Below, in pieces: positions 42,522 to 51,950 of a DNA stretch of 64,000 nt. Each line of letters starts with the position of its first letter. Position 1 is the stretch's first letter. The DNA comes from Acidimicrobiia bacterium. Its GTDB lineage: Bacteria; Actinomycetota; Acidimicrobiia; IMCC26256; PALSA-610. Under the pieces are notes generated by a model, which saw nothing but the letters and a program-made list of their open reading frames with translations, did not search any database and had not been told where the DNA came from. The stretch is taken from NCBI GenBank assembly GCA_027494135.1, contig JAOSJK010000001.1, forward strand, positions 351,378 to 415,377, written 5' to 3'. Both the position numbers and the translations under genes were made by a program.

Positions 42522-44132
42522 GTGACCGACCTGACTGACGAGACATCTGGACCGGCATTGACCGACTCCGTGAGATCGACGACGAGCAGAGGGCGACGAG
42601 AGTCGCCATCCCGGACGCGGCACACCCGGCGCCCGGCGCGTCCCGTGCTCGGCGCCGTCACGACCGAGGGCCCCGACCTCTTCGCCGCAGCCGACCACGG
42701 TGCAGCGCCCGCTTCGGGACGCCTGCCGCACCGAGTGGCGGCGGCGACGATCGTCGCGTGCGATGCCGTGGCGCTTCTGGGCGCCCTGGCGGTTACCGGG
42801 TCGACGGACCGCCTCGGATGGCTGTATCTATCGCTGGTCCTGTTCGTCCTGGCGGCAGCTTCCACCTATCGCGTCCGCATGAACCTAGGGGCCCTCGACG
42901 AGGCCCCTCGCCTCGCAGCCATCGTGACGATCCCTCTGCTGATGGTCGCGCCGGTCGCGTCCGACGGCACAGGAACGCTGCTGAGGCAGGCGCTCGCCTC
43001 TGTGATCGCCATAGTGCTCGCGCGCTCCTTCGCCTATGGGGCGTTGAGGGCCGCTCGTCGTCGAGGGCTCGCAGAGCGCACCTTGATCGCGGGTAGCGGG
43101 CATGTCGGGATCGAGCTCGCACAGCTCATTCGGGCGCACCCCGAGTACGGGCTCGACCTCGTCGGGTTCGTGGGAGCTCCGTTCCCGAACCTCCCCGATC
43201 CCCTCTTGGGAGATATCGAGCATCTCGACGAGGTGGTGACCCGCTACCGGATCCGGCGGGTCCTGATCGCCTTCGGCCCGACACGCGAATCGGAGCTGGT
43301 CGGCGTGCTGCGCACGGCCGTGCTCCACGATGTCGAGGTCCACGTCGTTCCGCGGTTCTTCGAGATCGGCGTGGCCCCGCGCGGCCCCGACGTCGAAGAC
43401 CTCTGGGGGATCCCCGTCTACCGGGTCAGGCAGGCCGCCCTCAGGGCGCGCGCATGGCGTTTCAAGCGAGCACTCGACGTCGTCATCGCGTCGATCGGCG
43501 TGGTGGTCGCCGCGCCCGTCATGGCCGTCGCCGCGGTGGCCATCAAGGTGACCACCCGGGGACCGGTCCTCTTCCGCCAGAGGCGCATCGGACAGCACGG
43601 GCGCGAGTTCGAGGTGCTCAAGTTCCGCACGCTTCCGGTAGGTCACGTCGACGACTCGTGGAACGCCTCCGACTCGGAGTACCCGACCGCAGTCGGCAGG
43701 ATCCTGCGGAGGCTGAGCATCGACGAGCTACCGCAGCTCTGGAACGTCCTGCACGGCGACATGAGCCTCGTCGGACCGCGCCCGGAGCGCGGCTACCTCG
43801 TGGAGCAGTTCAACGACAGCGTCTACGGCTACAGCGACCGGCACCGCCTACCGGTGGGCCTGACCGGGTGGGCCCAGGTGCACGGCCTCCGCGGTGAGAC
43901 CTCGCTCCGCGAGCGGGCCCGCTTCGACAACCAGTACATCGAGCACTGGTCGCTGTGGCGCGACATCGTCGTGATGGTGCGCACCACGACCGCCCTCTTC
44001 CGGCCTTCGAACGACGCCTCCGAACCCGAAGAGGCCGCGCAGGCGGTCTCGAGCCCTGCGTCCCTCGCGCTCAACGGTCGGGGAGCCGCCTCGCAGACGG
44101 CGGCGGGAGGAACGGCGAGCGAGACCGCCTGA
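42522..44132 (+). CDS. Polyprenyl-phosphate sugar-1-phosphate transferase (initiating, WbaP/WcaJ-like)
   Basis: This 536-residue membrane enzyme starts the repeat unit by adding a hexose-1-phosphate to undecaprenyl phosphate. After a charged N-terminus of about 70 residues there are hydrophobic helices (residues about 72-175), then a Rossmann-like domain ([18 protein letters not shown]). A further helix and the C-terminal Bac_transf domain follow: [40 protein letters not shown] and LTGWAQVHG. The Asp-Glu of DELPQ and the VGPRPE motif are catalytic signatures. GTG 42522 with GAGG upstream is the start. Confidence 0.92.
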   Translation: MTDLTDETSGPALTDSVRSTTSRGRRESPSRTRHTRRPARPVLGAVTTEGPDLFAAADHGAAPASGRLPHRVAAATIVACDAVALLGALAVTGSTDRLGWLYLSLVLFVLAAASTYRVRMNLGALDEAPRLAAIVTIPLLMVAPVASDGTGTLLRQALASVIAIVLARSFAYGALRAARRRGLAERTLIAGSGHVGIELAQLIRAHPEYGLDLVGFVGAPFPNLPDPLLGDIEHLDEVVTRYRIRRVLIAFGPTRESELVGVLRTAVLHDVEVHVVPRFFEIGVAPRGPDVEDLWGIPVYRVRQAALRARAWRFKRALDVVIASIGVVVAAPVMAVAAVAIKVTTRGPVLFRQRRIGQHGREFEVLKFRTLPVGHVDDSWNASDSEYPTAVGRILRRLSIDELPQLWNVLHGDMSLVGPRPERGYLVEQFNDSVYGYSDRHRLPVGLTGWAQVHGLRGETSLRERARFDNQYIEHWSLWRDIVVMVRTTTALFRPSNDASEPEEAAQAVSSPASLALNGRGAASQTAAGGTASETA

Positions 44133-44166
44133 TCCTGCAGGGCGTGCGATGCGCGTCCCGCGCGTC

Positions 44167-44199
44167 GAGGCGCAGGCACCCTCAGGGCACCTGCGCCTC
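44167..44199. terminator. Stem-loop between converging genes, candidate bidirectional terminator
   Basis: A 10-bp arm GAGGCGCAGG at 44167-44176 pairs with CCTGCGCCTC at 44190-44199, with an inner CCC/GGG pairing around TCA. It sits between the ends of the sugar-phosphate transferase (plus) and the LPFTG protein (minus). There is no strong T-run, which is usual in GC-rich actinobacteria. Confidence 0.6.
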
Positions 44200-44234
44200 T
44201 AGTGCTTCACTAGGTTGTGCGGTCGCCGAACTGA

Positions 44235-44540
44235 TCAGGCGCGCACCATGCGCCGGCGGCCCGAGCGGCTCAGGGCCGCTCCACCGGCTACGGCACCCGC
44301 ACCGATGAGCGCGAGACCGATGACGTCGCCGCCCGTGAAGGGCAGGGCCGAGCCGCCGTCGGAGGTTCCCGAACCGGAGGCGCCCTGCGAACCCTCACTG
44401 CCACCACTGTTGTTGTTGCCGTTCCCGTAGGTCCCGACCTCCTGGGCGAGTGCCGCTCCAGGGAGCGACGTGGCCAGGACCACGCCCGCCACGCCGAAGA
44501 GACGGAGGGCCTTCGATCGGATCTTCGTCGAGTTGGACAT
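44235..44540 (-). CDS. Small LPXTG-type sortase-anchored surface protein
   Basis: This 101-residue protein has a signal peptide (ALRLFGVAGVVLATSLPGAA, cleavage near ALAQ) and a Gly/Ser/Asn-rich middle. It ends with a complete cell-wall sorting signal: LPFTG at residues 66-70, a hydrophobic helix DVIGLALIGAGAVAGGAAL, and the basic tail SRSGRRR. It should be linked to peptidoglycan by a sortase; no sortase gene is in the window. The ribosome site is GAGAGG, a few bases before ATG 44540. The mature part is only about 40 residues, so it is more likely a linker or coat peptide than an enzyme. Confidence 0.82.
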   Translation of the reverse strand: MSNSTKIRSKALRLFGVAGVVLATSLPGAALAQEVGTYGNGNNNSGGSEGSQGASGSGTSDGGSALPFTGGDVIGLALIGAGAVAGGAALSRSGRRRMVRA

Positions 44541-44711
44541 GATGCCTCTCTTCGCTGCCGGGAGTCTTCGCTACCGGGAGCCCTTGCTTCCGGGAGCCCA
44601 TCTGGTCTGCACTCCTGAACGGGCCCCGACCCACCACGCACAGTAGTTGTCGCGACACCTGTCGGCAAGGGTACTACGTCCCGCGGGGAGCGTCTCCGCG
44701 ACGACAGACGC

Positions 44712-46486
44712 CTATTCGTCCCACTCCACACGATGCCCCACCTCGTCGCTCCACTCCCTGCCCGTGAAGCTCCACGTCACGGCCGGAACTCGTGCCGACG
44801 GCTCCACGACCAGGGCCCTGCTCCCCCTTGGCAGGCGGAACCTCACGACTGCGCTGCGTGACTGCCCGCGCGGTACCTCGACGTATGTGGCCACCACCCA
44901 GGCCGGCCCGTCGGGGCCCGCGGCGGCCAGGTCGAGCCGCTCGCCGGAGTTGTCGGTGATGTGGAGGTCTCGGGCCAGATGTGGGAGCTCGGCCACGAGG
45001 AGCCCCTGGTACAGGCCCTCGGCGGCCCCTTCGGCCTGGGGGAAGGGCCCCGCTACGTACTGGGGCAGTCCTTCGGGCGTGTTGTTCCGCATCTCCACGA
45101 GGACGGCGACGTCGCTCTCCTCATCCCTCGGGGTGACCGTCAGCTCCGCCCGCACCTCCAGGAACTGGTCGAGCTTGTTCCCGCCCCGGTTGTGAACCCC
45201 GAGGAGCAGGGACTCCGCCTCGAGGTCCCCGGCGATGCCGGCACCGATCCACCCGCGCTGATCCGCCTCGTGCGCCGACCACGCCAGGACGTGTCGCCCC
45301 CGACGGCTGACCGGAGCTCGTCGACGAGGTCGACTGCCTCCCACTCGCCGGACTCGAGGTTCTCCACGGCGGCCGCCGCGATGGCGTTCAAGCGATCGCG
45401 GCGGGGCTGCTCCTCGGGGTAGCCGATCAGTCCCCTGTACTGCTCGAGCAGGATCTCCGAGACGACGTTGCGCGCTGCGATCTGCACACCGTCGATCTCG
45501 ACGGGGCCAGTCGCTGCGAGAAGTGCCTTCAGCGCTATCGGATCGAGCGCCAGGACACCGTCGACCTCGTCGCCGGTCCGCGCCTCCCACATCCGCGCAG
45601 CGAGTGCGCCCTGGGTGTCGAATCGCGGCGACGCGCCCAGGTTCCGCCACTCGCGATTGGGCTCCAGCCAGCCCCACCGATCTGCAAGATCGCCCTCGAT
45701 GGGGACGGCGCCGGCCGGCACCGAGAACTCCTCGGTGGGGCGCATCTCGCCGAGCTCGAACTCGCCGTCCTCGACCGCCAGTACGCCGACACTCAAGAAG
45801 GTCCCCGACCCGACTCGCATCTCGGCGTTGTTCGCGGCCAGGACGAGATAACGGCTCGGACCTTCCAGGAAGCGGGCGAACGCGTCGGTCGCGTGGGTCA
45901 TGTCGTCGATCGCGTCGCGGAGGTCGTCGAGCTCCTCGTCGAATCGATCGCGTGCGCGCCCAACGGGACCGACGAGCGCCTCTCCCGGACCGAGGTCGAC
46001 CTCGCGCAGGCGCAGCGACGCGCGCGATGCCACAGACCCGAGGTCGCGAACCACCTCTACTCGCTCGGCGCCTGTCGGGTTCACCCGCTCGAGGGCCTCA
46101 GCCGCTCCTTCGATTGCCTCGATGCCCACGGCGATCACCTCGGCGGCGCCGTCGGTCATGCCGTCGACAGCGCGCACCTGTCGACCCAGCACCGGAAGCA
46201 CTCTCAACGGCGTGAGCAGCGGCGAGGCGACGCTCCCGTGTGCACTCCTGAAGTCGGACTCCGCGGCGCGCAGGAGATCGATCCCATCTCCTTCGACCAG
46301 ACCCTTCGGCGTCAACGTCTCCCGAGCTTCCTCCAGCCTGTCGAGCCCCGAGTAGGCCTCGCTGCGGGCCCTGACGACCAGAGACAGCGCGATCACCATC
46401 CACACGGCGAGGGTGGCCGCCACCAGCCACGCCACGAACCTGCGGCGACTCCTGCGCTGCGGCGGGGCGGCATCCGCTTCGGGCAT
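44712..46486 (-). CDS. DUF4012-type membrane-anchored protein, one frame break
   Basis: This protein of about 590 residues has one N-terminal membrane helix (FVAWLVAATLAVWMVIALSL), then a helical region and a large extracellular domain. The segment RYLVLAANNAEMRVGSGTFL is the DUF4012 signature region. DUF4012 proteins often occur in actinobacterial surface-polysaccharide loci and are distant relatives of attachment proteins, but their reaction is not settled. A base is missing in the C-run at 45297-45301; correction joins SAVGGRHVLAWSAHEADQRG. ATG 46486 is used, although the reading frame stays open further upstream. It closes the polysaccharide locus. Confidence 0.82.
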
Positions 46487-46579
46487 CCGGTCATCGTACG
46501 GACCGGCGAGGGGCAGTCCGTGACACGCGCGGCGCGCCGTGCGCGCGTCTCCCGCCGGGGCGCGTAGCGTGACGCTCGA

Positions 46580-47287
46580 ATGGACCCGACGCTGCCGCCC
46601 GAGGATCCGCCGCGCGTCACTGCGAGGCACCTCAGACGAACCGACTCGATCTGCGCCCTGAGGCTGGCGAAGGAGCGGGCCGGCAAGCGAGGAGCGCACA
46701 CGCCGGGGTCGGGCTTCGAGGTGGCGAACCGGATCACGGCCGACGCCCGCCAGGCACACGCCGAGATGCGAGTGGCGACGCCCGGCGACTTCCCGCCGCC
46801 CACCGACCTCATGCCGGAGCAGCAGACCGTCTACGCGGCCGCATCGGTGTGGTATGTCACCCTCTTCGGCGCAGTCGCGGCGCGCGCCGCGAACGTCGAC
46901 GAGTGGTCCACGGTCGACGAGTCGACGGGCACGTTGCTCTCGGGCCCGGTAGGACTCGTCGTCGAGTGCGCCGACGGGCGCGCCGAGGTGCGGTCGCTCG
47001 CGCTCGGGAGAAACGCTCGCCCGCCGGATCCGGCATCGCGCGCGTTCACCATCCTCAGGATCGCTCCTTGGGCCGGCGACCGCCCCGTCGAACTCGTCTG
47101 GGCCGACCTCGTCGCCGGACGGGTCGAGACGGAGACGGTCGAAGCCGAGCGAGACCTCGCCACCGCTCGTGACCTCTTGGAGCGGTGCCTCGACGTGATC
47201 GTCGAGCGCGTCGCCGATCCCCGGCCTCAGCCCGGACAGGAGTGCGCATACTGCCGCTTCGTCGCCGAGTGTGGGGCCCACAGATGA
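46580..47287 (+). CDS. Degenerate PD-(D/E)XK-like protein with Fe-S cysteines
   Basis: This 235-residue protein ends with ECAYCRFVAECGAHR. With an early Cys25 (TDSICALRL), it has the four-Cys arrangement C...C-x2-C-x5-C (Cys25, 222, 225, 231) that holds a 4Fe-4S cluster in AddB- and Cas4-type nucleases. The catalytic H, D and DxK residues of that fold are not visible; the region that should carry them reads LVVECADGRAEVRSLALG. It may be a structural or DNA-binding partner of the active nuclease encoded directly downstream, with which it overlaps by 4 bp (ATGA). Its function is unknown. Confidence 0.6.
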   Translation: MDPTLPPEDPPRVTARHLRRTDSICALRLAKERAGKRGAHTPGSGFEVANRITADARQAHAEMRVATPGDFPPPTDLMPEQQTVYAAASVWYVTLFGAVAARAANVDEWSTVDESTGTLLSGPVGLVVECADGRAEVRSLALGRNARPPDPASRAFTILRIAPWAGDRPVELVWADLVAGRVETETVEAERDLATARDLLERCLDVIVERVADPRPQPGQECAYCRFVAECGAHR

Positions 47288-48120
47288 TTACGTCATCGGA
47301 TCGCGCAACACGCCGGATGCTGCCCGACATCGTGCCCATCAGCCCGTCGTCTCTCGACGCGTGGCTCCACTGCCCGCGCCTCTTCCTCGACCGCCACCTC
47401 CTGGGAGTTCCGGAGAGCGACGCGACGCCGTCGACCGATCGCGGCAATCTCGTCCACGCCATCCTCCGGTTCATCCACGAGCACGGCTCCTGTCACGACG
47501 ACGCGCACGTGGTCGGAGTCCTCGAGGCGCACGGAGTCGCCGACGATGTCCATCGAGGGTTTGTGAGCCGCCACGCCCTCAGGTGCCCGCACGGCGCGAC
47601 GCGATCGGTCCACGAGTACTCCGTGGCGAGGTTTCACCGACGCCCGGCTCCGATGTTCATGGCGACCGCGCGCATCGACGCAATCTGGGGCTTCGACGAT
47701 CTCGTAGACGTGCGCGACTACAAGACCGGATCCCTCTTCATCAGCCGCGTCGCCGACGATCCGCGCGCGTGCCTCCAGGCCTGGATCCTCGCTCACGACA
47801 GGTATCTGCGCGGTCGGCGCCTGCGCATCCGCTACGAGTACCTCTCGCCCGATGTCGACGAAGACCCCGAGTCGTTCGAGCCCACGCCCGACGACCTCGA
47901 GGCGATCGAGGAACGCCTGAGTGCCGCGGTCGCCGCGATGTGGGAGTCCGACTGGCGCGGCCGCCCCGACGAGGACACCTGCCGTCGCTGCGCCTACCGG
48001 TCCATCTGCCCCGACAGTGCCGCTCCCAGTGAGCCCTCGTGGCCGTCGCCGCTCGCTGCGGAGGCGGGCGACGCCCCCTGTAGTCTCCGACGGCCCGGCA
48101 GACATCCACTCGGAGTGTGA
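47284..48120 (+). CDS. PD-(D/E)XK nuclease family protein with 4Fe-4S cysteines (RecB/AddB/Cas4-like)
   Basis: This 278-residue stand-alone nuclease has His58 in RGNLVHAILRF and Asp132 in ATARIDAIWGF. Asp145 and Lys147 are in VRDYKTGSLF, and Gln165 lies in ACLQAWIL. The Fe-S cysteines are Cys30 (AWLHCPRLF), then Cys233, Cys236 and Cys242 in DTCRRCAYRSICPD. All catalytic and cluster residues are present, so it should cut DNA, probably as an exonuclease in repair or processing. No helicase or cas gene is nearby, which argues against AddAB or CRISPR. It is translationally coupled to a degenerate paralogue upstream and to a thiolase-like gene downstream. Confidence 0.85.
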   Translation: MITSSDRATRRMLPDIVPISPSSLDAWLHCPRLFLDRHLLGVPESDATPSTDRGNLVHAILRFIHEHGSCHDDAHVVGVLEAHGVADDVHRGFVSRHALRCPHGATRSVHEYSVARFHRRPAPMFMATARIDAIWGFDDLVDVRDYKTGSLFISRVADDPRACLQAWILAHDRYLRGRRLRIRYEYLSPDVDEDPESFEPTPDDLEAIEERLSAAVAAMWESDWRGRPDEDTCRRCAYRSICPDSAAPSEPSWPSPLAAEAGDAPCSLRRPGRHPLGV

Positions 48121-49643
48121 CTGTGGACTCGCGCATCGACCCGCGCAGCCCGGTGGTGGTCGGCGTCGGACAGACCGCGCAGAGGCTGCCGCCGGACGAG
48201 GCGCTCCCACCGATCGAGCTGCTCGAGGCCGCGGCGCTCGCAGCCGAGGCCGACGCGTGTGCGTCTGTCTCGCTCCTCGCCCGCACCGACATCGCCGCCG
48301 TCGTCCAGATCACGTCCTGGCCCTACCCCGACGCCGGCGCCCTCCTGGGGCGCCGACTCGGGTTCCGACCGCGCCGCACGGCGGTGACCACAGTCGGGGG
48401 AAACAGCCCTCAGATGCTCGTCAACGAGATGGCGTCTCTGATCGCGGCCGGCGACGCCGACGTGGTACTCATCGGCGGCGCCGAGTCGATGTACGCGCGG
48501 TGGAGAGCCAGGCGCGAGCCGCGCGTTCACCTCGGGTGGTCATCGGGCGACGATGGGCCGTGCGACTGGGTGTTCGGAGACGAGCGCCAGGGCGTCTCCG
48601 ATTACGAGATGGCCCACGCGGCGCTCGCCCCGACCCACGTCTACCCGCTCTTCGAGACCGCGCTGCGTCACGCGTGGGGCCACGGCGTCGCCGAGCATCA
48701 GCGCCACGTCAGTGAGCTCTGGTCGACGCTCGCGTCTGTCGCAGCCGAGAACCCCCATGCCTGGTCGCGCTGCGCGTACACGCCCGAGGAGATCCGCACC
48801 GTCACAGCCGACAATCGGATGATCTGCTTCCCGTACCCGAAGAGGATGTGCGCGAACATCGACGTCGATCAGGGCGCTGCGCTGCTCCTCTGCTCGTACG
48901 AGGCAGCACTCGCGGCGGGGGTTCCCACCGACCGTATGGTGTTCCTCCACGGAGGCGCCGATGGTCACGACCACTTCTTCATGTCGGAGCGCGACACTCT
49001 CTGCGACTCCCCCGGCATCGCCGCGGTCGTCGGCGACGCGCTCGATGCGGCCGGCATCGGAGTTGACGACGTCGCCAGGTTCGATCTCTACTCATGCTTC
49101 CCGTCGGCGGTCCAGATCGCGATGCGCGCCCTCGGCCTGCCCGGTCGCCCAGGGGGCGACGAGCGGCCCCTGACGGTCACCGGAGGGCTCGGCTTCGCGG
49201 GTGGTCCGGTGAACAACTACGTGACCCACGCGATCGCGCGAATGGTCGAGGCGCTCCGTGCCGACCCGGGCTCCTACGGAGTCACCACCGGGCTCGGCTG
49301 GTACGTGACGAAGCACTCCGCCGGCGTCTGGTCGAGCACACCCCCGCAACACGGATTCCGGCGCGCGGCGGAGGCCGGCACGCAGGCACGCATCGACTCG
49401 TTGCCGGCACGCGAGCCCGCCGGCCTCGTCGACTGCGACGCCACGGTAGAAGCGTCGTCGGTGGTCGCCGAGCGCGACGGCGCTCTCTCGGTGGCCATCG
49501 TCACCTGCATCACCGACGACGGCCGCAGGGCGATGGCGAACGTCCGCGACTCCGATGCGTTGGACGCCATGACCCTGGAACCGTGGGAAGGGCGTCGGGT
49601 GCGCCTCGAGAACGACGGGTCGACCAACTCGCTGGTGACCTGA
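48117..49643 (+). CDS. Thiolase-like protein lacking the nucleophilic Cys
   Basis: This 508-residue protein has the thiolase fold layout. The N-terminal half begins PVVVGVGQTAQRLPPDE, ADVVLIGGAESMYARWRARR is in the middle, and a C-terminal half contains TGGLGFAGGPVNNYVTHA. A C-terminal extension of about 90 residues resembles an OB-type domain. The reactive Cys expected near residue 90 is absent (TTVGGNSPQML), and the GHP His motif reads GGP. It therefore cannot be an ordinary thiolase. Cys-less members act in other carbon-carbon chemistry, for example as retro-aldolases. GTG 48117 overlaps the nuclease stop. The substrate is unknown. Confidence 0.75.
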   Translation: MTVDSRIDPRSPVVVGVGQTAQRLPPDEALPPIELLEAAALAAEADACASVSLLARTDIAAVVQITSWPYPDAGALLGRRLGFRPRRTAVTTVGGNSPQMLVNEMASLIAAGDADVVLIGGAESMYARWRARREPRVHLGWSSGDDGPCDWVFGDERQGVSDYEMAHAALAPTHVYPLFETALRHAWGHGVAEHQRHVSELWSTLASVAAENPHAWSRCAYTPEEIRTVTADNRMICFPYPKRMCANIDVDQGAALLLCSYEAALAAGVPTDRMVFLHGGADGHDHFFMSERDTLCDSPGIAAVVGDALDAAGIGVDDVARFDLYSCFPSAVQIAMRALGLPGRPGGDERPLTVTGGLGFAGGPVNNYVTHAIARMVEALRADPGSYGVTTGLGWYVTKHSAGVWSSTPPQHGFRRAAEAGTQARIDSLPAREPAGLVDCDATVEASSVVAERDGALSVAIVTCITDDGRRAMANVRDSDALDAMTLEPWEGRRVRLENDGSTNSLVT

Positions 49644-49703
49644 GATCCGACGCCCGGGCGCGGCGGCTCCCACGCGCCGGATTCCCGCGACTCCCGTGGA
49701 TCG

Positions 49704-50348
49704 CTACTCGCGCGGGCGCTTCCAGGCGTCCCAGTACGTGACCTCTTCGGCAGGCCGCCGGCTCGCCGGCTTGAAGTCTTTCCCCGTGTAGTACGCGACC
49801 GGCAGGAGCCCGACCTGCACGACACCCTCGGGGATGCCCAGGAGCTCGGCCGCCTCACGCTCGCACGCCAGGTGCAGCGTCGTCAGCACCGATCCGAGAC
49901 CACGGCTGCGCAGCGCGAGCTGGAAGCTCCAGACGGCGGGGTAGATCGACCCGTACAGCCCGGCGGCGGCGATGTTCGCGTCGCTCATGCCGCGGCCGTA
50001 GCAGCAGGGAACGACGTGCACCGGGACCTCCTGCAGGTGCGCGGCGAGGTACCTGGCGGAGTCGAGTATCCGACTCCCCGTGTCGTCGACGCCGCGCGCC
50101 GCCTCGCTCGCGGCGAAGTACGGCTCGGCGTTGCGCCTGTACAGATCGGCGAGAGCCGCTCGCCGATCCGGGTCCGTGACCACGATCCAGCGCCAGCCCT
50201 GCGAGTTCCCGCCGGTAGGCGCCTGCACTGCAAGACGGAGGCAATCCTCGATCACCTCGGGCCCGACGTCACGCGACAAGTCCAGCCGCTTGCGGACAGA
50301 GCGCGTGGTGGAGAGGAGGTGGTCGACGGTGGCGAGATCGAGGTCCAT
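49704..50348 (-). CDS. Nitroreductase family protein
   Basis: This 214-residue FMN enzyme has the family N-terminus TTRSVRKRLDLSRDV and the flavin/phosphate motif QAPTGGNSQGWRWIVV. A late GSVLTTLHLACEREAAELLG followed by VVQVGLLPVAYYTG is also typical. It would reduce nitro, quinone or related compounds with NAD(P)H; the true substrate is unknown. ATG 50348 is the start. It lies tail to tail with the thiolase-like gene and head to head with the DUF983 gene, only 20 bp apart. Confidence 0.88.
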   Translation of the reverse strand: MDLDLATVDHLLSTTRSVRKRLDLSRDVGPEVIEDCLRLAVQAPTGGNSQGWRWIVVTDPDRRAALADLYRRNAEPYFAASEAARGVDDTGSRILDSARYLAAHLQEVPVHVVPCCYGRGMSDANIAAAGLYGSIYPAVWSFQLALRSRGLGSVLTTLHLACEREAAELLGIPEGVVQVGLLPVAYYTGKDFKPASRRPAEEVTYWDAWKRPRE

Positions 50349-50368
50349 GCCACCTATCGTGGCGCATC

Positions 50369-50801
50369 GTGAACGAGATCCCCGAGCCGGGCCGGGCCAC
50401 GATGCTCCTCAGGGGGTGCACACGACGCTGCCCCAGGTGCGGTTCGGGCCGCCTCTTCCACCGCTGGTTCGTGATGGTCGAGGAGTGCTCCGGCTGCGGC
50501 CTCCACTTCGAGCGGGAACCTGGATACTGGGTCGGAGCGATGGCCATGAACATCATCGCCGTCGGTGGCATCTTCGCCGTCGTCTTCGTGACGCTCCTGG
50601 CCCTGACGCTGCCCGACATCCCCGTGATCCCGCTGCTGGCAACGCTCGTACCGATCGCCGCGCTCGGCCCGATCGCCCTCTACCCGTTCTCCAAGACCCT
50701 CTGGAGTCGCGGTGGACCGCGCCTTCCTGCACGGCCCGGCAGACCACGCGCCCGCGGAAGGCCGATCTCACCGAGCATCTCCGGGCCGGGAGGCACGCTG
50801 A
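50369..50801 (+). CDS. DUF983 family zinc-ribbon membrane protein, one frame break
   Basis: This protein of about 144 residues begins with a zinc ribbon, CPRCGSGRLFHRW then ECSGCGLHFEREPGYW. Two membrane helices follow (AMNIIAVGGIFAVVFVTLLA and LLATLVPIAALGPIALYPF). This is the DUF983 arrangement; the family function is unknown. An extra base near 50702 breaks the frame. Removing it gives SKTLWVAVDRAFLH, the usual ending, and a stop at 50801. It begins at GTG 50369 in the 20-bp divergent gap with the nitroreductase. Confidence 0.82.
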
Positions 50802-50955
50802 CCTAGAGGTCCTGTTCGACGAGACGATCATCGGCTGCCGCGAAGACGAGACGGCTGAGGTCCGCTCGCCGGCGACACTCTCGCCCGCCGGCGTGCCGAG
50901 TCCCTCGCCGATTCAGGCTCGGTGTCCGCCGAAGTCCAGCCGGACCGGGGGACGC

Positions 50956-51897
50956 TCAACGCGTATCCGGGAGCCGCGGTGCGGTCTGCCCGACGTGAGC
51001 TTCCTCCGTGACCGCGGTGGTCGGTGGGGACACCTCCGCGGTAGTCGGTGGGGACACCTCCGCGGTAGTCGGTGGGGACACCTCCGCGGTGGTCGGTGGG
51101 GACACCTCCGCGGTGGTCGGTGGGGACACGGCTTCTACGGCGAAGACCGTCCTGCTCTTGAAGTTGCCGATACGCGTGTCTGGGGCATCGCAGACGAGGG
51201 TCAGATATGAGACTTCGGCGGTCGCGGCGTCTGCGGGAACCGTGAACTCCGTCGCCCAGTTGCCAGAGCTGTCGATCGATGCCGAGAGGTCGAGGTCAAC
51301 GGAAGGGCCGCCCGTGACGAACACCAGTTTGACACGCGCATCTGCCAGCGGCTCACCCTCGAGTATGCAACCCGAGCCGCTGAGCGACACATGCGTGCCA
51401 GCGCTGCCCGAGTTCGGCACAGCCCGGACAGGCAACCCCTCGACCGGTGCGCCCGCTATTTCGAAGGGCACGCCCCTCAGGCCGAGGCCGACGTGAGCAC
51501 CGGGCTGGTAGCAGTACACGGCGAACGTCTTCTCGCCGATGGGTTCACTCGGTGGTATCACAAGCCCACCGCGGAACTCGCCCGCGCCGTTGATCGGCAA
51601 CCCGAGCGACCCATCTGCATCATCGTTGTACGGCATCAGCATTACGGTCGCCGTTCCTGCAACGAATCCGTCTCCGCATGTTCCCGAGATCGGCAACACA
51701 GAGCCGGGGGGAGCCGAGGTGCTCGCAGGTGTAATGGTTATCTGATTGGCTGGATCAGTGCTGGTGGTGGTCGCGGCTACGCTGACGTCCGCGCTCGTCG
51801 GTAGGATCGCGCCCGCGGCGGCGACCGAAGCGAACGCCGTCGTAGCTGCGTACGAGAACACGCGACGGGAAATCAAGAGCGATCGTCTCGCGTACAT
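50956..51897 (-). CDS. Secreted Ig-like protein with EVSPPTTA repeat tail
   Basis: This 313-residue protein has a signal peptide (SYAATTAFASVAAAGAIL) and two similar beta-rich modules. Each module begins with a Pro/Ser motif and a Cys (ITPASTSAPPGSVLPISGTC and AVPNSGSAGTHVSLSGSGC), like Ig-like surface domains. The C-terminus has about five copies of the octapeptide EVSPPTTA, then TEEAHVGQTAPRLPDTR. No membrane anchor follows, so it is released or bound non-covalently. AGGGAGGA precedes ATG 51897. The gene is visibly less GC-rich than its surroundings. The function is unknown; adhesion or a coat role is possible. Confidence 0.7.
   Translation of the reverse strand: MYARRSLLISRRVFSYAATTAFASVAAAGAILPTSADVSVAATTTSTDPANQITITPASTSAPPGSVLPISGTCGDGFVAGTATVMLMPYNDDADGSLGLPINGAGEFRGGLVIPPSEPIGEKTFAVYCYQPGAHVGLGLRGVPFEIAGAPVEGLPVRAVPNSGSAGTHVSLSGSGCILEGEPLADARVKLVFVTGGPSVDLDLSASIDSSGNWATEFTVPADAATAEVSYLTLVCDAPDTRIGNFKSRTVFAVEAVSPPTTAEVSPPTTAEVSPPTTAEVSPPTTAEVSPPTTAVTEEAHVGQTAPRLPDTR
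51014..51133 (-). repeat. 24-bp tandem repeat, five copies
   Basis: Five units start at 51014, 51038, 51062, 51086 and 51110; the last is complete for about 20 bp. Units differ only by a GTG/GTA change. They encode the EVSPPTTA octapeptides of the secreted protein. The absence of spacers excludes a CRISPR array. Confidence 0.9.
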
Positions 51898-51950
51898 CGT
51901 TGTCCTCCCTCATGCCTAGCGGCCGCCAGCGAGAAACCGAGAGACGAGAT

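Noticed and set aside
46487-47281. An upstream extension of the DUF4012 frame over the PD-(D/E)XK genes.
   Set aside because: The extension has no ribosome site or domain and lies opposite well-supported genes; a membrane-anchored start at ATG 46486 fits the family.
50956-50985. The ending LPDTR of the secreted repeat protein, considered as a sortase signal.
   Set aside because: There is no Gly after LPDT, and no hydrophobic helix or basic tail follows in any frame.
51014-51133. Five regular 24-bp repeats, considered as a CRISPR array.
   Set aside because: There are no spacers, the units are directly adjacent and in frame, and no cas gene is nearby. The Cas4-like nuclease at 47284 has no CRISPR context.
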